Assembly (NCBI RefSeq): GCF_004793885.1
Contig: NZ_SRYG01000007.1
Coordinates: 41,601-105,600, forward strand
DNA length: 64,000 nt
Reading direction: 5' to 3'
Source: Dubosiella muris
GTDB taxonomy: Bacteria; Bacillota_I; Bacilli_A; Erysipelotrichales; Erysipelotrichaceae
The notes under the pieces were generated by a model, which saw only the letters and a list, made by a program, of their open reading frames with translations, was not told the DNA's origin and did not search any database. Made by a program: the position numbers and the translations under genes. Shown here piece by piece: positions 46,900-54,508 of the stretch (position 1 is the first letter of the stretch; each line of letters opens with the position of its first letter).

Positions 46900-47748
46900 T
46901 TAAAACGGGATTTCATGCAGCGGCCGCTTGCGCTCCACCTTTTTTGGACGCGGTTTTTTCTTCGGGCGTTTTTTGGGAAGCGGCTTTTTGACGGTGGGCT
47001 CTTCCTGCTGCTCGGCTTCCGTTTTCCATTTCGTGATCGCCGCGCACACTTTTTCCGGATCCTGGTTCGGCTTGACGGTTTCGATTGGCACGCCGCACGC
47101 GAACGGCACCCACACGTTGGCGTATGGATCGTACTCGATCCACAAATTCGAGCCGCCCCGGTACATTTGCCGGTACTTGCGGAATTGTTTTTTCTGGGCG
47201 TTTTTTTGCGCGCGCCGGTAGGCGTCGAAATCGTCGCAACGCGCGAAAAGACCCGGATCGTAAATGATTTCCTCCAGCGGTTTGGTTTCCACGCTTTCCG
47301 GCCGTTTTGGTTCCGGCTGCGCGGCAGCCGGCTCCGGTTTTTCCTCCGGCTGGTCTTTGACATCGCCAGTCAACTGGCCGATGTATTCGTCCAGCGAGCA
47401 GCAGACGCGATTTAGATCCACGCCGTACGACTGCCGAAGCAGATGGATCGGGTAATCGTATCCTTTATCGTTGGACAGCACGACATATTTCCGCTTTTTC
47501 CCGTGCTTGGCGATGGCGATGCTTAGCTGCGTCACGAGCGCGAGATCCATCTCGTTTTTCGTTTTCGTCGCCCGCGTCGCCAGGTCGATAAGCTTGATTC
47601 GTTTATGCATGCAGCTTGGATACACCTTCGGGAGGATGTTTTTGTCCTTGATATAAAAATACGCTTTCATCGTTTTCGGGATTTTGGTCGGCATGGCGTG
47701 GCCGACGTTTTCCGTATCCACAAAAACAAAAGTTTTTCCTTTTGACAT
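46900..47748 (-). CDS. NYN/PIN-like domain protein with basic Pro/Lys tail
   Basis: 282 residues. The N-terminal domain (about 1-125) looks like a PIN/NYN nuclease fold: FVFVDTENVGHAM with the first Asp, KNEMDLALVTQLSIAIA with further acids, and YVVLSNDKGYDYPIHLL. A Pro/Glu-rich linker (about 132-160) follows, then a positively charged region that ends in a Lys/Pro/Arg-rich tail (KKPLPKKRPKKKPRPKKVERKRP) that could bind nucleic acid. AAGGAA precedes the ATG. RNA processing is plausible, but no function is established. It starts the operon with the GNAT gene. Confidence 0.7.
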   Translation of the reverse strand: MSKGKTFVFVDTENVGHAMPTKIPKTMKAYFYIKDKNILPKVYPSCMHKRIKLIDLATRATKTKNEMDLALVTQLSIAIAKHGKKRKYVVLSNDKGYDYPIHLLRQSYGVDLNRVCCSLDEYIGQLTGDVKDQPEEKPEPAAAQPEPKRPESVETKPLEEIIYDPGLFARCDDFDAYRRAQKNAQKKQFRKYRQMYRGGSNLWIEYDPYANVWVPFACGVPIETVKPNQDPEKVCAAITKWKTEAEQQEEPTVKKPLPKKRPKKKPRPKKVERKRPLHEIPF

Positions 47749-47772
47749 ATTGTTCCTTCTTTCAACGGTTCA

Positions 47773-47778
47773 ATTATA
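47773..47778 (-). promoter_or_regulatory. Extended -10 of NYN-domain gene promoter
   Basis: TGCTATAAT on the minus strand, with TTTCAA 17 bp upstream as a weak -35. Confidence 0.5.
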
Positions 47779-47821
47779 GCAAATTCCGATTTGCTTTGAA
47801 AATGTTCCTCTTTTTTCGCCC

Positions 47822-47850
47822 TTGTTTCTTCGTTTTTCTCCCGATATGAT
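47822..47850 (+). promoter_or_regulatory. Promoter of the DUF1349 gene
   Basis: TTGTTT and TATGAT are 17 bp apart, 27 bp before the ATG. Confidence 0.5.
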
Positions 47851-47876
47851 AAGAAAAGAAGAAAGGAAATGGAAAT

Positions 47877-48473
47877 ATGGATTTAAAAGAAATGGAATGG
47901 ACAAGAACGCCGGCCGGTTTTCGAATCGACGAAAACCGGATCGAGATCACTACGGCGCCCGGCACCGACCTTTGGCAAAAAACCTACTACCACTTTGCCA
48001 ACGACAACGCGCCCGTCCTGCAATGGACGACGGAAGAGCGTTTTTTCAGCTTTGTCGTCAAAACCGAATTTCACACGACGCACCGCTTCGACCAATGCGG
48101 CATCGTCGTTTATTTGGACAGCGAGAACTGGCTCAAAGCGTCGGTCGAATACGAAAACGAGGTCTTTGGACATTTAGGAAGCGTCGTCACGAATCAAGGC
48201 TTTTCCGATTGGGCCACGACGGAAATCTCCGCCGCCATCCACTCGGTATGGTACCGGCTCAGCCGGCGCAAAGACGACTTTCGCATCGAATGCTCGTTCG
48301 ATGGCGTCACGTTTTCGCAAATGCGCGTATGCCACCTCGCGAACGCCACGGACACGATTCGTTTTGGCATTTACGCCTGCTCGCCGGAAGACTCTTCTTT
48401 TACAGCGCGGTTTACGGATTTTTCGATCCTGCCATGCCAGTGGGACGCGCACGACGGACAACAGCCGGACTAG
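47877..48473 (+). CDS. DUF1349 concanavalin-like domain protein
   Basis: 198-residue single-domain beta-sandwich protein of the DUF1349/YesU type. Typical segments are GTDLWQKTYYHFANDNAPVL, FHTTHRFDQCGIVVYLDSENWLKASVEYE, and RFGIYACSPEDSSFTARFTDFS. Family members are cytoplasmic and of unclear, possibly carbohydrate-related, function. AAAGGAAATGG precedes the ATG. The acetyltransferase gene follows 12 nt after the stop codon. Confidence 0.85.
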   Translation: MDLKEMEWTRTPAGFRIDENRIEITTAPGTDLWQKTYYHFANDNAPVLQWTTEERFFSFVVKTEFHTTHRFDQCGIVVYLDSENWLKASVEYENEVFGHLGSVVTNQGFSDWATTEISAAIHSVWYRLSRRKDDFRIECSFDGVTFSQMRVCHLANATDTIRFGIYACSPEDSSFTARFTDFSILPCQWDAHDGQQPD

Positions 48474-48485
48474 AAAGGAATTTTT

Positions 48486-49088
48486 ATGACAGAAATCGAA
48501 AAAATGGAGCAAGGTCTTTGGTACGACGCCAACTTTGATCCGGAAATCTTAAAGCAAAGACTGCGCGCCGAACACTTAAGCTTCGCCTACAACCAGACGG
48601 ATCCGCTTGACGCCAAAAAGAAAGAGGAAATTTTATGCCAGTTGATTCCTCATCATGGCAATGACGTGACGATCCTGTCGCCGGTCTTTGTCGATTATGG
48701 CACGAAAACGTCGATTGGTTCCGGAACCTTCGTCAACCACAACGCCTACTTCATGGACGGTGGAACAATCACGATTGGAAAGCACGTGTTTATTGGCCCC
48801 AACTGCGGGATGTACACCGCCAACCATCCCCTCGATGCCAGCGAGCGCAACGCGGGACTGGAAATCGCCTTGCCAATCCGAATCGGCGACAATGTCTGGC
48901 TTGGCGGCGATGTGACGATTTTGCCCGGGGTGACGATTGGCGAAAACGCCGTCATCGGCGCGAAAAGTCTTGTAAACAAAGACATTCCCGCCAACGTCCT
49001 TGCCGTGGGCAACCCTTGCCACGTTTTGCGCCCTCTTACAGAAGCCGATCGAATCTTTCACCAATCTGAAAAAAATCCAGTACAATGA
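48486..49088 (+). CDS. Maltose/galactoside O-acetyltransferase-like protein
   Basis: 200-residue hexapeptide-repeat acetyltransferase. The N-terminal MAC domain contains YDANFDPEILKQRLRAE. The left-handed beta-helix (about 60-185) shows NHNAYFMDGGTITIGKHVFIGPNCGMYTANHPLDASERNAGLE, with the catalytic His of the Maa/LacA family in TANHP, followed by IGDNVWLGGDVTILPGVTIGENAVIGAKSLVNKDIPANVLAVGNP. The acetyl acceptor is unknown. AAAGGAA precedes the ATG. It is in an operon with DUF1349 and the PH-domain gene. Confidence 0.92.
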   Translation: MTEIEKMEQGLWYDANFDPEILKQRLRAEHLSFAYNQTDPLDAKKKEEILCQLIPHHGNDVTILSPVFVDYGTKTSIGSGTFVNHNAYFMDGGTITIGKHVFIGPNCGMYTANHPLDASERNAGLEIALPIRIGDNVWLGGDVTILPGVTIGENAVIGAKSLVNKDIPANVLAVGNPCHVLRPLTEADRIFHQSEKNPVQ

Positions 49089-49108
49089 AGCCAAAAGGAG
49101 AATCTGAA

Positions 49109-49468
49109 ATGGCTGATCAAAACGAAAATCCGGTTTGGACATTGACCGGAAAAACCAACGTTCCCGTCAGCGTCGAAGCGATTTTGGCGGATGGCGAACG
49201 TGTCCTTGGCGCGTACAAGACGATACGCGACGCGCTGGTTCTCACTGACCGCCGGCTCGTTTTATACGACGTCGAAGGCTTGATGGGCGCTAGCCAGACG
49301 ATTCGAACGATTCCTTATCGCGCGATTGAATCGTTTTCGATCCAAAACAAAGGAATCGGAAAAGAGGGACTTGAAATTCTCACCCGCTCGCAAACGATTT
49401 CATTGAAAGTCGACCGCAGCTGCGATATCGACGAAATGGCGAAAATCCTGGCAAAAAGCTGTGTCTAA
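49109..49468 (+). CDS. Bacterial PH-domain protein
   Basis: 119-residue protein of the bacterial pleckstrin-homology type (YvbH/bPH_1 family). The core reads ILADGERVLGAYKTIRDALVLTDRRLVLYDVEGLMGASQTIRTIPYRAIESFSIQ, with ISLKVDRSCDIDEMAKIL as the C-terminal helix. Function unknown; members may bind lipids or proteins. The ATG at 49109 has AAAGGAG 8 nt upstream, preferred to the ATG at 49085 that overlaps the previous gene. It is followed by a strong bidirectional terminator. Confidence 0.8.
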   Translation: MADQNENPVWTLTGKTNVPVSVEAILADGERVLGAYKTIRDALVLTDRRLVLYDVEGLMGASQTIRTIPYRAIESFSIQNKGIGKEGLEILTRSQTISLKVDRSCDIDEMAKILAKSCV

Positions 49469-49490
49469 TTCCGGATCGCGCCTTTTCATA

Positions 49491-49523
49491 AAAAAAGAAG
49501 ACATTTGTTTTTGTCTTCTTTTT
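49491..49523. terminator. Bidirectional terminator between PH-domain and HesB-like genes
   Basis: 12-bp stem AAAAAGAAGACA/TGTCTTCTTTTT with an 8-nt loop, flanked by A and T runs. Confidence 0.9.
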
Positions 49524-49525
49524 TC

Positions 49526-49903
49526 TTACTCTTCGTGATGGCAGCCGCAGCCGTGCCCATGCCCGCCACAGCATCCTTCGCCATGATCGTGGTCATGCCC
49601 GCAGCACTCGTGCTCCTCGTCATGATGGCAGCTGCAGCCGCCTTCCATTTCCGGCGCCATGACGACCAGTTCGCCATTGACCAGGTCGATCACGATTTTT
49701 TCAGCCAGTTCTTTTTGTTCTTCCGGAATGAGAACCGAAATGCCGTCGATCGTTTCCGGTTTGTCGTTTTCATCGAATACGACGATGGCGAACACCGGTG
49801 ACTTTCCACAGCAGGTTTCGTGGATTTCCATCATCAAGCCGTCCGCTTTTTTCTCTTTCAGCAGCTGCGCTAAAACAGGGCTTGCCTCGTTTGTGATTTT
49901 CAT
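49526..49903 (-). CDS. HesB/adhesin-like small protein with Cys/His-rich metal-binding tail
   Basis: 125 residues. The first 85 form a HesB-like/iron-sulfur-biogenesis-like fold (ASPVLAQLLKEKKADGLMMEI, ETCCGKSPVF, VLIPEEQKELAEKIVIDLVNGELVVM). The last 36 residues hold 8 Cys and 10 His (CSCHHDEEHECC, HDHDHGEGCC, GHGHGCGCHH), a likely metal-binding tail for zinc, nickel, copper or iron. It starts 24 nt after asnS and is the last gene before the terminator. The metal and role are unknown. Cys-poor HesB-like proteins are common in Bacillota, but this tail is unusual. Confidence 0.75.
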   Translation of the reverse strand: MKITNEASPVLAQLLKEKKADGLMMEIHETCCGKSPVFAIVVFDENDKPETIDGISVLIPEEQKELAEKIVIDLVNGELVVMAPEMEGGCSCHHDEEHECCGHDHDHGEGCCGGHGHGCGCHHEE

Positions 49904-49927
49904 AGTTGTCGCTCTCTTTTCTTTTTA

Positions 49928-51283
49928 TTAAAATACCAGATTTCTTGGTGTTCTTGGGTATGGCTGCACGTCGCGGATGTTTTGAATGCCGGACAAGTAC
50001 ATGAGCATCCGGTCAAATCCAAGTCCAAATCCGGAATGCTTGCAGCCGCCAAACCGGCGAAGATCCAAATACCACTGCAGGCTCTCGGTTTCCATACCCA
50101 TTTCTTTCATCCGCTCCACAAGGACGTCGTAGCGTTCCTCGCGCTGGCTGCCGCCAACGAGCTCGCCCACGTACGGCACGAGCAAGTCGCAAGCCGCCAC
50201 GGTTTTGCCGTCTTCGTTGACCCGCATATAAAACGCTTTGATGTCTTTTGGATAATCGGTCAGGAACACCGGTCCCTGCACCACTTGTTCGCACAAGTAG
50301 CGTTCATGCTCCGACTGCAAATCCATTCCCCAGAAAATATCCTTGTTTTCAAAGCGGTCTTTCGCTTTTTCCAAATGGTCGATCGCTTCCGTGTACGTCA
50401 TCCGCTTGAAGTGCGAGTTCGCCACCTGGGTCACCCGGTCAATGCAGTCTTTGTCGATCATTTTCTGGAAGAAAGCCATTTCCTCGCTGGCATGCTCCAG
50501 ACAATAGTTGATGCAGTATTTGATCATCTCTTCGATGCAGTCCATGTCGTCACCAAGATCGGCGAACGCCAGCTCCGGCTCAATCATCCAAAACTCGCTG
50601 GCATGGCGCGTCGTATTCGAGTTTTCCGCCCGGAAGGTCGGTCCGAACGTATAGACGTTGCGGTACGTCAACGCGAACGGCTCGACGTGAAGCTGTCCCG
50701 AAACGGTCAGCTGCGCGTGTTTCGAAAAGAAATCGTCCCCGTACTTGTCGTCTTTTCTTGTCGTGACCGTAAAGCACTCGCCCGCGCCCTCGGCGTCGTT
50801 GCCCGTGATTTCCGGCGTGTGGACGTAGACGAAGCCGCGATCCTGGAAAAAGGTGTGGATCGCCATGCTCAGCACGGAACGCAGACGGAAAATGGCGTAA
50901 TACGTGTTCGCTCTTGGACGCACATGCGGAATCTCGCGCATGTATTCAAACGAATGGCGCTTCTTTTGGAGCGGATAGTCGTGATCCGCCAGCCCCAGCA
51001 CCTCGACCTGGTCTGCATGGATCTCGAATGGCTGTTTTCCTTCCGGCGTCACGACGACCGTTCCTTTGACGCCGATCGCGCTGCCGAGCGTGATCTTGCT
51101 CGTTTCGGCAAAGTTTGGCAGTCCGTCCTCGTATACGATTTGGGTGTTGGAGAACGTCGAACCATCATTGAGCTCGATGAAGCCGATCTTCTTCGAGTTC
51201 CGGTTCGTGCGCACCCATCCTTGCAGTTCCACAAGCTGTCCATCGTATTGTGCCGGATCTTCTTTTAGTTTTTTCAAAAGCAT
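49928..51283 (-). CDS. asnS: Asparagine--tRNA ligase
   Basis: Class IIb aminoacyl-tRNA synthetase of 451 residues. The OB-fold anticodon-binding domain (about 1-110) has [25 protein letters not shown]. Catalytic motif 2 includes [29 protein letters not shown], and motif 3 is [29 protein letters not shown]. The ATG at 51283 has GGGAGG upstream, and the in-frame region before it is the T-box leader, so the longer frame is rejected. Expression is controlled by the upstream T-box riboswitch that senses uncharged tRNA-Asn. Confidence 0.95.
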   Translation of the reverse strand: MLLKKLKEDPAQYDGQLVELQGWVRTNRNSKKIGFIELNDGSTFSNTQIVYEDGLPNFAETSKITLGSAIGVKGTVVVTPEGKQPFEIHADQVEVLGLADHDYPLQKKRHSFEYMREIPHVRPRANTYYAIFRLRSVLSMAIHTFFQDRGFVYVHTPEITGNDAEGAGECFTVTTRKDDKYGDDFFSKHAQLTVSGQLHVEPFALTYRNVYTFGPTFRAENSNTTRHASEFWMIEPELAFADLGDDMDCIEEMIKYCINYCLEHASEEMAFFQKMIDKDCIDRVTQVANSHFKRMTYTEAIDHLEKAKDRFENKDIFWGMDLQSEHERYLCEQVVQGPVFLTDYPKDIKAFYMRVNEDGKTVAACDLLVPYVGELVGGSQREERYDVLVERMKEMGMETESLQWYLDLRRFGGCKHSGFGLGFDRMLMYLSGIQNIRDVQPYPRTPRNLVF

Positions 51284-51299
51284 ACTCTCTTTTTCCTCC

Positions 51300-51505
51300 C
51301 TCAACAAAAAAAAGACCGTTCCAAAAAAGGAACGATCTATCACCGCGGTACCATCCAGATTTGCGTTTTCACGCACACTCTTGGCTTAACGCGCCTTCCT
51401 CGGGACCGTCTACTGTCATTTCTCCGGTCCAACTCCGCAGTTGTTGTCCAAATGCCGTCCACACCGCTTTCACCAGCCGCGGATTCTCTTTGCTGTCGGG
51501 CATTT
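51300..51505 (-). ncRNA. T-box riboswitch (tRNA-Asn sensing) of asnS
   Basis: The minus-strand RNA contains the T-box bulge sequence with TGGTACCGCG at about 51343-51353, directly followed by a terminator hairpin AGATCGTTCC/GGAACGGTCT (51329-51338 and 51313-51322) with a T8 run. A stem-I-like region (AAAGAGAATCCGCGG and GGCATTTGGACAACAACTGC) lies upstream, where AAC is the likely Asn specifier codon. It sits between rex and asnS. Confidence 0.85.
51306..51338 (-). terminator. Conditional terminator of the asnS T-box
   Basis: 10-bp stem AGATCGTTCC/GGAACGGTCT (one G-U) with a T6 loop and a T8 tail. It competes with the antiterminator formed by the T-box sequence. Confidence 0.85.
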
Positions 51506-51508
51506 TTC

Positions 51509-52147
51509 CTACTGTTTCTTCGTCTTTTCATCAAATGAATTTGTTTGAAAAACAAGTTCCTGAATTGATGATACCACATCAACAACTTTTATGACAACAC
51601 CTTTTGGCACTTTGAAATGCTGATGAGTAAAGTCGACGATTCCCTTGATTCCGCACGCCACCAGCCGGTCCACCGTTTCCTGGACGTCGTGGGAAATCGT
51701 CAAAATCGCGATTCGGCACCCGTCCGGAATCTTTTGCTCCAGTTGTTCCATCGGATACACTTCCACCCCGAACTTTTCGCCGCATTTGTCCGGATCCACA
51801 TCGAACGCGCACGCGATCTCCCCTACCACATAGTCCCACTTGTTGTAGTTGATCAAGGCGCGGCCAAGGTTTCCGGCCCCTACTAAAATTATTTTTTCAT
51901 CAAAATCGACGCCGAGCTGAGCGTTAAAGATCTCGATCAGCCGATCCACATCGTATCCATATCCTTGTTTGCCTAAATTGCCCAAAAAAGAAAAATCACG
52001 CCGTATCGTCGTCGGCTCGATGTCGACTAAGTTGGCAAGCTCTTTGGACATGACGCGCTCGACGCCGTTTTTCTGCAACCGGCGCAACGCTTTCAAATAA
52101 ATTGGATACCGATGCAGTGTCGCTTTCGGTACATCTATATTCCGCAT
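51509..52147 (-). CDS. rex: Redox-sensing transcriptional repressor Rex
   Basis: 212-residue NADH/NAD-sensing repressor. The winged helix (about 1-75) is seen in PKATLHRYPIYLKALRRLQ and DIEPTTIRRDFSFLGNLGKQGYGY. The Rossmann domain follows with VGAGNLGRALINY, and VVDVVSSIQELVFQ ends the core. Rex controls fermentation and anaerobic genes by binding TTGTGAA-like sites when NADH is low. A matching palindrome lies 37 bp upstream, so it is likely autoregulated. The operator overlaps the 3' end of the preceding unknown gene. Confidence 0.95.
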   Translation of the reverse strand: MRNIDVPKATLHRYPIYLKALRRLQKNGVERVMSKELANLVDIEPTTIRRDFSFLGNLGKQGYGYDVDRLIEIFNAQLGVDFDEKIILVGAGNLGRALINYNKWDYVVGEIACAFDVDPDKCGEKFGVEVYPMEQLEQKIPDGCRIAILTISHDVQETVDRLVACGIKGIVDFTHQHFKVPKGVVIKVVDVVSSIQELVFQTNSFDEKTKKQ

Positions 52148-52183
52148 CGTTCATCACCATAGCCATTTTACCATCATTTTTCC

Positions 52184-52207
52184 AATTTGTGAAATTTTTT
52201 ACAAATT
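52184..52207. promoter_or_regulatory. Rex operator upstream of rex
   Basis: AATTTGT-N10-ACAAATT, containing TTTGTGAAA and TTTACAAA, fits the Rex box. On the minus strand it covers the -35 (TTCACA) of a promoter with TAAAAT 17 bp downstream. Confidence 0.7.
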
Positions 52208-52864
52208 GCTTGATTCCGGTCCTTTTTTCGTTTTGCCAAACAAATGCACTGCCGCGCTGTTTTTCCGGCTTACCTCCAACTCCTGCATAAGCGGATCCAG
52301 CAAGTCCAAATCCCGTTCCAGCTCGTCCGCGACTTGCTCGTCGAGCACACGGAAGTAAAAGTAGGCGTAAAGACTGGCGAAAAACATCAAAGAAAGGAGC
52401 ACGCTGCCAAAAATCGAAAAATGCAAGCCATACACGAAGAGCGACAGCAGCAAAACATACAACGCGACATCGAACCACAAAAACCGCTTGATTTTCGCCG
52501 CCTCGATACCTTGCAACAGCGAGCTTCGCCGCTCGGAAAACGAATGAAAGTCGCCGCGCAGCGGATTGTTGAAGTTGACTTCCTTAAACCGGCCCCGCTT
52601 GTACGGATGCTTTTTGGCGTCCACAAGCATTTGCATTTTAATCAGGCAATAGCGCTTCGCCTTTTTCCGGTCCATCTTGTCGTATTTGTAAAAATTCATT
52701 TGCAGCAGTTTCAAGTAGTCGTTATCCGAAATCCGGTCGTAGCTCATCGCCTGCGTCAAGACGTCGAGCTTGAGTGAGCTCGACGACAAAAAGCTGATTT
52801 CGTGTTCGGCTTCCTGCTCGATGCGACACAACGAAAAATAGTATGGATCAATCGAATTCGCCAT
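52199..52864 (-). CDS. Unknown protein with two central membrane segments
   Basis: 221 residues. The N-terminal 125 are helical and hydrophilic (LKLLQMNFYKYDKMDRKKAKRY), then two hydrophobic segments (about 132-150 and 152-172, FLWFDVALYVLLLSLFVYGL and FGSVLLSLMFFASLYAYFYF), then a charged helical C-terminus. I do not recognise it. The ATG overlaps the TSCPD gene end by 17 nt, so it is part of the long overlapping block. Its last codons lie in the Rex operator. Confidence 0.65.
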   Translation of the reverse strand: MANSIDPYYFSLCRIEQEAEHEISFLSSSSLKLDVLTQAMSYDRISDNDYLKLLQMNFYKYDKMDRKKAKRYCLIKMQMLVDAKKHPYKRGRFKEVNFNNPLRGDFHSFSERRSSLLQGIEAAKIKRFLWFDVALYVLLLSLFVYGLHFSIFGSVLLSLMFFASLYAYFYFRVLDEQVADELERDLDLLDPLMQELEVSRKNSAAVHLFGKTKKGPESSNL

Positions 52865-53108
52865 TTTGATACCTGCTTAAAATTCTCGCCATTTGATCCG
52901 GGCACGATGTTCGTTTCTTCTTGCAGTCAATTCCCGCGCAGCGCTCGATAAACTCCTCGACGCGCATGCCGTGCGCCAAAGCGCAAATCCCGCGCGAGCT
53001 ACCTTCGCATCCATTCACCGTTTCAATGGAATGAATACGGTCCCCTTCGATCTCAAACACCATCTTCGTCGCGCAAACGCCCGTTGGTTTTTGCTCAAAT
53101 CGTTTCAT
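52848..53108 (-). CDS. TSCPD-domain protein (TIGR03905 type)
   Basis: 86-residue cytoplasmic protein. Conserved blocks are TGVCATKMVFEIEGDRIHSIETVNGCEGSSRGICAL and CAGIDCKKKRTSCPDQMARIL, with several conserved cysteines (about 12, 34, 42, 57, 62 and 69) that may bind metal. This domain also ends some ribonucleotide reductases, but here it is stand-alone. Function unknown. The ATG overlaps the Gx-transporter stop by four bases (ATGA), and GGAAGG precedes it. The much longer frame upstream lies inside the transporter gene. Confidence 0.85.
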   Translation of the reverse strand: MKRFEQKPTGVCATKMVFEIEGDRIHSIETVNGCEGSSRGICALAHGMRVEEFIERCAGIDCKKKRTSCPDQMARILSRYQNGEFD

Positions 53109-53608
53109 CGAATCAACCTTCCTTTCATTCGTCTCAAAATCTGTCCCGCCAGCAAGGCGATACATAGACCCGCCACAATCGAAAGCGCCAGCAAAACCGG
53201 CAAAAACAACTGCATAAAATACTGCTGGTAAACAAACGTGATCGCCAGCACCTGCCCCACGTTGTGAAAACAGGCGCCCAGCACGCTCACACCATAAATC
53301 GAAAACCACGGCAAACGATACGCCACGATCATCGCCAGCATGGACAGGATCCCACCCGTAAACGACAACGCGAACGAAACAGAAAACAGCGTGCCTTGCA
53401 GCAGCGCGGCCAAAAAGATTCGTCCCAGGCACACGACGCAAAGATCTTTCGGTCCATACGCGTACAGCGCGAACAGTCCCACGATGTTGGCGATTCCGAT
53501 TTTATAGCCCGGCACGATCATCACGACGGGAAAAAAGCTTTCAACCAGCTGAAAGATAATGCCCAGCGCGATCAAGAACGCCAAAATGACACTCTTTTTC
53601 ACATTCAT
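53105..53608 (-). CDS. Gx-transporter family membrane protein
   Basis: 167-residue membrane protein with about five hydrophobic segments. The conserved pattern is seen in VPGYKIGIANIVGLFALYAYGPKDL, GRIFLAALLQGTLF, SFTGGILSMLAMIVAY and GVSVLGACFHNVGQVLAI, typical of the Gx_transp family (heptaprenyl diphosphate synthase component I-like). It resembles small ECF substrate-binding proteins, and the substrate is unknown. The NusG_II protein encoded just upstream is its usual neighbour. The start overlaps that gene's stop by four bases. Confidence 0.87.
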   Translation of the reverse strand: MNVKKSVILAFLIALGIIFQLVESFFPVVMIVPGYKIGIANIVGLFALYAYGPKDLCVVCLGRIFLAALLQGTLFSVSFALSFTGGILSMLAMIVAYRLPWFSIYGVSVLGACFHNVGQVLAITFVYQQYFMQLFLPVLLALSIVAGLCIALLAGQILRRMKGRLIR

Positions 53609-53982
53609 TGAATTTGCACATCCTCTCCAGCCTGCTCCCCTTCAATCGTAATGACCGTTTCGTTTGGCAGGCAGACGATCGGCGTATTCGGACTGTCGAC
53701 AAATCCTTGCCGGGAACAGTAATGGTGGGGCGAGTTTTCCTGTTCGACCCGGACCGCCCCGTCTTTGACCTCGATATGCACTTTGCCAAGCGTTCCATCC
53801 ACGGCATATTTGCCATCTTTGAGCAAACTGATCCGCAGCTGCTCCTCGTTTCTCACTTGCACGACGGCGACCGTGGAGTCGGGCGCCATAAAAAAGATCG
53901 GAACGATCAACCCAATCGCGACAAGCATAATGCAGACGATCAGGATGCGGTCGCCTTTGGTCATCGTCAGCTTTCTATCCAT
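53605..53982 (-). CDS. NusG_II domain protein, membrane-anchored
   Basis: 125 residues with one N-terminal membrane segment (about 13-32) and an extracytoplasmic NusG domain II-like beta domain with SPHHYCSRQGFVDSPNTPIVCLPNETVITIEG, including two Cys. Such proteins accompany Gx transporters in many Bacillota. The function is unknown, possibly FMN or electron-transfer related. AGGTGAT lies before the ATG. The start overlaps the lipoprotein stop by 8 nt. Confidence 0.82.
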   Translation of the reverse strand: MDRKLTMTKGDRILIVCIMLVAIGLIVPIFFMAPDSTVAVVQVRNEEQLRISLLKDGKYAVDGTLGKVHIEVKDGAVRVEQENSPHHYCSRQGFVDSPNTPIVCLPNETVITIEGEQAGEDVQIQ

Positions 53983-54508
53983 GGACGATCACCTTGATCG
54001 GCTGTTCGATCTTGTTGCCGTAACGATCCGTGATTTTCACGACAATGTCCTGCTCCCCCACCGCGTCCGTGATGCCCAGCGGCGCCTCGTAGCTGACGCC
54101 CGACAAGTCGTTGGCCTCGAACACGCTGTCCCAGTCGATCACGGATCCTGCCGCCACACTCGTTTCCTTGGGCGTGTTCGTCAAGGTAGGCGGCTGTGTA
54201 TCCTTGATCTTGATCCGGAACGGGATTTCCTGCGAGCCGTTTTTGATTTTAAAATCGTATTCTCCGACGACGAGATACTCCTTCCCTAACGAGATAAAGC
54301 GGTTTTCCTTTTTCGCGATGCCGCGCGACACCGACACGACGCTCATATCCTCGGTATGGTAGTTTTTGCCGTCTTTGACATACAAAGCCGGATTGGCGTA
54401 GACGTCTTTGCCCAATTCGATCGTAAACGTCTGCTTTTGCAGCTCGACCGGCGCGGCGCATCCCCAAAGCAAAAGCAGCCCCAGCGCCCAGCTAATCTTT
54501 TTTTTCAT
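53975..54508 (-). CDS. Predicted lipoprotein with Ig-like domains
   Basis: 177 residues with a lipoprotein signal: a basic start, hydrophobic core ALGLLLLWG, and lipobox cysteine C17 in LLWGC. The rest is beta-rich with a DUF5011-like or Ig-like domain (about 100-175), seen as IKIKDTQPPTLTNTPKETSVAAGS and DAVGEQDIVVKITDRYGNK. Probably anchored outside the membrane. Function unknown. Its start overlaps the whiA 3' end by 17 nt, so it is in the rapZ operon. Confidence 0.8.
   Translation of the reverse strand: MKKKISWALGLLLLWGCAAPVELQKQTFTIELGKDVYANPALYVKDGKNYHTEDMSVVSVSRGIAKKENRFISLGKEYLVVGEYDFKIKNGSQEIPFRIKIKDTQPPTLTNTPKETSVAAGSVIDWDSVFEANDLSGVSYEAPLGITDAVGEQDIVVKITDRYGNKIEQPIKVIVHG

Noticed and set aside
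51340-51585. 81-codon frame upstream of asnS
   Set aside because: It lies in the T-box leader, whose conserved RNA elements explain the sequence.
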